Shown: positions 11,817 to 14,499 of the stretch, in pieces | Layout of the letters: every line of letters starts with the position of its first letter | Numbering within the stretch: the first letter of the stretch is position 1 | Assembly: GCA_017532485.1 (NCBI GenBank) | Contig: JAFXJE010000102.1 | Span: 1 to 14,499 of the forward strand | Direction of reading: 5' to 3' | Source of the DNA: Peptococcaceae bacterium | Lineage (GTDB): Bacteria > Bacillota > Peptococcia > Peptococcales > Peptococcaceae | Length of the DNA stretch: 14,499 nucleotides | Notes under the pieces: model-generated | Seen by the model: the letters and a program-made list of their open reading frames with translations, nothing else | Told to the model about the DNA's origin: nothing | Databases searched by the model: none | Position numbers and translations under genes: made by a program

Positions 11817-13208
11817 TTAATTGGTTTTCTTTTTACCATTCATGAAGAAAATACCGATTACCATAATTACTGCATATACTACCAAGTAGCCACATACTGC
11901 ACGAACACCATGAGAAGCGAATGCTGCATAAACCATGAAAACGCTGCAGATGATAGCTAAAGTAGGTGCTACATAACGATTAAAGAAATTGAAATCTTTT
12001 TCTTTACGAATTAAATTAATGAAAATTGGTAAGTACATAGCATACAAGGTTACAATTGGCAATTCGGAAGAGTCAAAAGTAAAGAAGCCAAACCAAGATG
12101 CTGTTAAATTAGCACCGTAGAAATATAACAACCATACCATAGAGATAAATAAACCAAATACAGCAGAATTGCTTGGCATACCTGTATGTTTGTCAATTTC
12201 AGCAAATACTTCCGGTTTAGGTCCTTCATTACGTGCTGCCAAAGCATACATTCCACGAGAAACGGCTAAAACTAAACCATTTTCTGTACCTAAACAGGAA
12301 ATTACTACAAAGACCATCAATAAAGAGCCGCCTACAGTCCCAAATACATTGCTGAAAGCAACTTTAGCACCAGCTTCGCCACCAGCTAACATAGTCAAGT
12401 TATCAGCTGCACCGGCTAAGCCGATATAATATAAAATATAAGTAGCTACAACTACTACACTACCTAAGACTAAAGCAATTGGTAAGTTGCGTTTGGCATC
12501 TTTAATTTCTGCATTGATGGAAGTCGCAATAATCCAACCTTCGTATGCAAAAGCTGTGGCTACTAAAGCAGTCAACAATGGACTAGCTACTGGCATATAA
12601 TTTGGCTGCACAGCTTGAATAGCCTCTACAGATGGAATAGTAGTAAAGTTGGCTACAGTAATGCCGTTAGTAATACCTGCGATAGTACCGATTACAGCCA
12701 TCATTAACAGAGGAATCATTTTGATTACCGTAGTAGATACTTGGAATTTACCTGCCAATACAGGAGATAAGCTGTTCATCATATAGCAAGCTACCATATA
12801 GAAACAAGCTAAAAGCATACAAGGAGCTCCTGTAATATCGCTGCCACCAAATAAAACAATGGTATAGCGCGCAGATACCCACGCCAAAACACTAGTAATA
12901 CATGGTGTGTAAATCATGATGGAAAACCAACCAATAAAGTAGGCATATTTTGGCCCTACAATTGTCTCTGCATAGTCCACCAAACCATTTACTTTTTCAT
13001 ACTTGGCAGCCATAGTTGCGAAAGTGTAGGCACAAATAATCATAATCAGACCACCTAAAAGCCATGCCAAAATCGCAGTTTTCATGTCGCCGCCAGTTGC
13101 AGTTAATACTTTTTCAGCCTTGAAAAACACACCACTGCCGATAACAATGCCGATAACCATAGATATAGCAGTAAATAGACCATATTTTTTACTTAATTCA
13201 TTACCCAT
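11817..13208 (-). CDS. APC-superfamily amino acid permease
   Basis: An inner-membrane transporter of about 463 residues and around 12 membrane helices. The first helix has the APC substrate-binding motif IGSGVFFK (residues 23-30) after GLFTAISMVIGIV, as in LAT/SteT-type amino acid exchangers. The middle TAFAYEGWIIATSINAEIKDAKRNLPIAL is a conserved APC helix 6 and loop. Substrate is not readable from sequence. The start ATG at 13208 (MGNELSKKYG) follows AAAGGGAG at 7 nt; the longer frame to 13247 begins inside a leader hairpin. A single gene with its own promoter and terminator. Confidence 0.92.
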   Translation of the reverse strand: MGNELSKKYGLFTAISMVIGIVIGSGVFFKAEKVLTATGGDMKTAILAWLLGGLIMIICAYTFATMAAKYEKVNGLVDYAETIVGPKYAYFIGWFSIMIYTPCITSVLAWVSARYTIVLFGGSDITGAPCMLLACFYMVACYMMNSLSPVLAGKFQVSTTVIKMIPLLMMAVIGTIAGITNGITVANFTTIPSVEAIQAVQPNYMPVASPLLTALVATAFAYEGWIIATSINAEIKDAKRNLPIALVLGSVVVVATYILYYIGLAGAADNLTMLAGGEAGAKVAFSNVFGTVGGSLLMVFVVISCLGTENGLVLAVSRGMYALAARNEGPKPEVFAEIDKHTGMPSNSAVFGLFISMVWLLYFYGANLTASWFGFFTFDSSELPIVTLYAMYLPIFINLIRKEKDFNFFNRYVAPTLAIICSVFMVYAAFASHGVRAVCGYLVVYAVIMVIGIFFMNGKKKTN

Positions 13209-13231
13209 AAATTTTCTCCCTTTCTTTATAA

Positions 13232-13254
13232 TTAAGGGTTCCTCCACCCCTTAA
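13232..13254 (-). promoter_or_regulatory. Leader hairpin before the permease gene
   Basis: TTAAGGGT (13232-13239) faces ACCCCTTAA (13246-13254), one base bulged, with TCCTCC in the loop (GGAGGA in the mRNA). It lies between the transcription start near 13262 and the true ribosome site. The exposed GGAGGA could be a decoy ribosome or protein site; a function is only inferred. Confidence 0.4.
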
Positions 13255-13268
13255 AGATATACCATTTC

Positions 13269-13297
13269 ATTTTATATCAATTACACCGTTTTAGCAA
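13269..13297 (-). promoter_or_regulatory. Promoter of the permease gene
   Basis: Minus strand: TTGCTA (13297-13292), 17 bp, TAAAAT (13274-13269). Start near 13262. Confidence 0.65.
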
Positions 13298-13372
13298 GAG
13301 AGTATATTAAAGAAAAATACCCCCTTATCTGACTATAATGAGCCTGACAAAGAGGTAAATTTCTAGGTTATT

Positions 13373-13738
13373 TTATTTTTTCTTTTTGTTTTTTGCTGGA
13401 TTTTGGTGCGCATTAGCTGCTTTTTGCTTTGCTTTTTTCTCAGCTTTGGCAGCTTCTTTAGCTAATTTGCGCTGTTCTTCCTGCTCAGCTTTTGCTTTGG
13501 CTTCTCTTCTGCGAAAATCTCTCAAATAGTACCAAAAAGCCCAACCACAAGCTGCAACAATACTTAAACGGTAAGCAACAATCGCCCAATCCGGCCATGA
13601 TGCCAGCCAAGGGTCATTAAGCACTAGCATCATGCTTAAAGGAACTAAAAAAGCAATGTTCCCTTTTTCTCTTGTTTTATAATATTGATATAGTAAGTAA
13701 AAAACAAATAGTACATACACCAGCGTATCTAAATACAT
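13373..13738 (-). CDS. Small membrane protein with a Lys/Ala-rich coiled tail
   Basis: 121 residues and no family I recognise. Three hydrophobic segments, about 4-18 (TLVYVLFVFYLLYQY), 28-40 (IAFLVPLSMMLVL) and 52-68, are followed by a long charged tail from about 72 (RDFRRREAKAKAEQEEQRK, then AKAEKKAKQKAA) ending KNKKKK, which should be a cytosolic, largely helical, positively charged arm. AGGAGAGG precedes the ATG at 13738. It follows the stalk-domain gene by 41 nt and could be in one operon with it. RNA or membrane-lipid binding by the tail is speculation. Confidence 0.75.
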   Translation of the reverse strand: MYLDTLVYVLFVFYLLYQYYKTREKGNIAFLVPLSMMLVLNDPWLASWPDWAIVAYRLSIVAACGWAFWYYLRDFRRREAKAKAEQEEQRKLAKEAAKAEKKAKQKAANAHQNPAKNKKKK

Positions 13739-13779
13739 TTCTCTATCCTCTCCTGTGACTTTTTCTTTATTTTCTGCTG

Positions 13780-14499
13780 TTAACCTTCAATGATAATTTC
13801 TCGAGTTTTATCCTTATATTCCACCGTCATACCCAAGCCCTCTACGATAGCACGCAATGGCACCATAGTTCTGTCTTGAATTACTTGTGATGGTACATCA
13901 AGGGCTTTACCTTCACCGTTAACATAAATCATCTTTTCATTGATTGGCAATTCTAATAAGTTTTCTTTGTAGATAACGTAAGCTATTTGATAATCGTTGC
14001 CGTCATCCACCCAGATTACCTCCCCACCTAACGCTTCTGAAACGAAACGTATTGGTACCATAGTTCTATTATCTTTAATCAATGGAGCTGTATCTATAGC
14101 AACTTCTTGACCATCTTTAATCATACTGTTACGGTCAATTTGCAATTCTACCACATTAGCTGCACTAAAGCGTAAGCCCAGTTGAGTTGTCATCCCACCA
14201 TAACTTGCTATCAAGCTGCCGTATCTTTCATTTTCTGCTAAGTCGCCAATAGTCAGGACACCATCATTGCTGACAGAGGCCTCAAAACCATCTGCAGTAA
14301 AAGTCAAGGCATTGCTGCCGACAATTTTTTGTGTCCCATCATTCAGAGTGGCTACTACGGTCAATTGATGACTGCTGCCTGGAGTAAATTCTGCTTGCTG
14401 ATTAACCATTATTTCTATTTTGGCTATTTCTTTTTCGCCGATAATTTGCACTGGTATCCGTACTGTCTTTTTATCACCTTGAGCAACAATTTCTGTCAA
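13780..14499 (-). CDS. Stalk-domain exported protein, C-terminal part
   Basis: The last 239 codons of a larger gene; its start lies outside the window (the first codon here, TTG, is only where the window begins). Residues about 119-238 form a copper-amine-oxidase N-terminal-like stalk domain in two similar halves: APLIKDNRTMVPIRFVSEAL with WVDD, and PSQVIQDRTMVPLRAIVEGL with VEYKDKTREIII. Residues about 45-112 are a beta-sandwich of Big-like character (LTVVATLNDGTQKIVG, SLIASYGGMTTQLGL). In Firmicutes such C-terminal stalks sit on secreted enzymes, among them phosphodiester glycosidase-type proteins, but the missing N-terminus prevents a call. It has the same domain type as the rlpA-like protein at 1483. 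Confidence 0.85.
   Translation of the reverse strand: MTEIVAQGDKKTVRIPVQIIGEKEIAKIEIMVNQQAEFTPGSSHQLTVVATLNDGTQKIVGSNALTFTADGFEASVSNDGVLTIGDLAENERYGSLIASYGGMTTQLGLRFSAANVVELQIDRNSMIKDGQEVAIDTAPLIKDNRTMVPIRFVSEALGGEVIWVDDGNDYQIAYVIYKENLLELPINEKMIYVNGEGKALDVPSQVIQDRTMVPLRAIVEGLGMTVEYKDKTREIIIEG

Overview
The window comes from a low-GC Gram-positive-lineage (Firmicutes) chromosome, most likely a motile anaerobe of the Negativicutes type. The grounds are the two-subunit glycyl-tRNA synthetase under a T-box leader, strong AGGAGG ribosome binding sites, sigma-A and sigma-D/28 promoter patterns, a DUF1659/DUF2922 mini-operon, and stalk (copper-amine-oxidase N-terminal-like) domains on exported proteins. 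The genus cannot be fixed from the sequence alone.

Layout. (1) 1-727, minus: the N-terminal half of a flagellin gene with a sigma-28-type promoter and a structured leader; its variable region starts as an Ala-rich heptad-like helix. (2) 797-1480: the most unusual part, a small tandem array of what looks like Fst/par-type type I toxin-antitoxin loci. Locus 1 is complete: promoter, 28-aa hydrophobic toxin, bidirectional terminator, convergent antisense RNA promoter, and a direct repeat of the toxin start region inside the antisense RNA. Locus 2 repeats the architecture with an N-terminally short toxin reading frame. A toxin 3' remnant and a truncated promoter copy flank the array. (3) 1483-2494, minus: an exported stalk-RlpA protein. 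(4) 2548-3557: menG/ubiE (menaquinone methyltransferase) with its terminator and promoter, plus a possible 52-aa membrane peptide gene on the plus strand. (5) 3569-4104, minus: an unrecognised, perhaps ComK-like, regulator. (6) 4186-5523, plus: a four-gene operon DUF1659 - DUF2922 - holin-like - amidase with its own promoter and terminator and no phage structural genes nearby. (7) 5528-10722, minus: a T-box-controlled glyQ-glyS-ygiQ operon. (8) 10730-11749, minus: mntA-hepT toxin-antitoxin pair plus a small unknown gene. (9) 11761-13297, minus: an APC-family amino acid permease with its own promoter and terminator. (10) 13373-14499, minus: a small Lys-rich-tailed membrane protein and the C-terminal part of a stalk-domain exported protein.

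Most of the window is ordinary housekeeping and cell-envelope material. Regions 2, 6 and 8 are accessory. The array in region 2 is the best candidate for something not previously described, because all its genes are too short for ordinary gene calling and its logic (two convergent RNAs sharing one terminator, with a repeated start region) is readable directly in the DNA.
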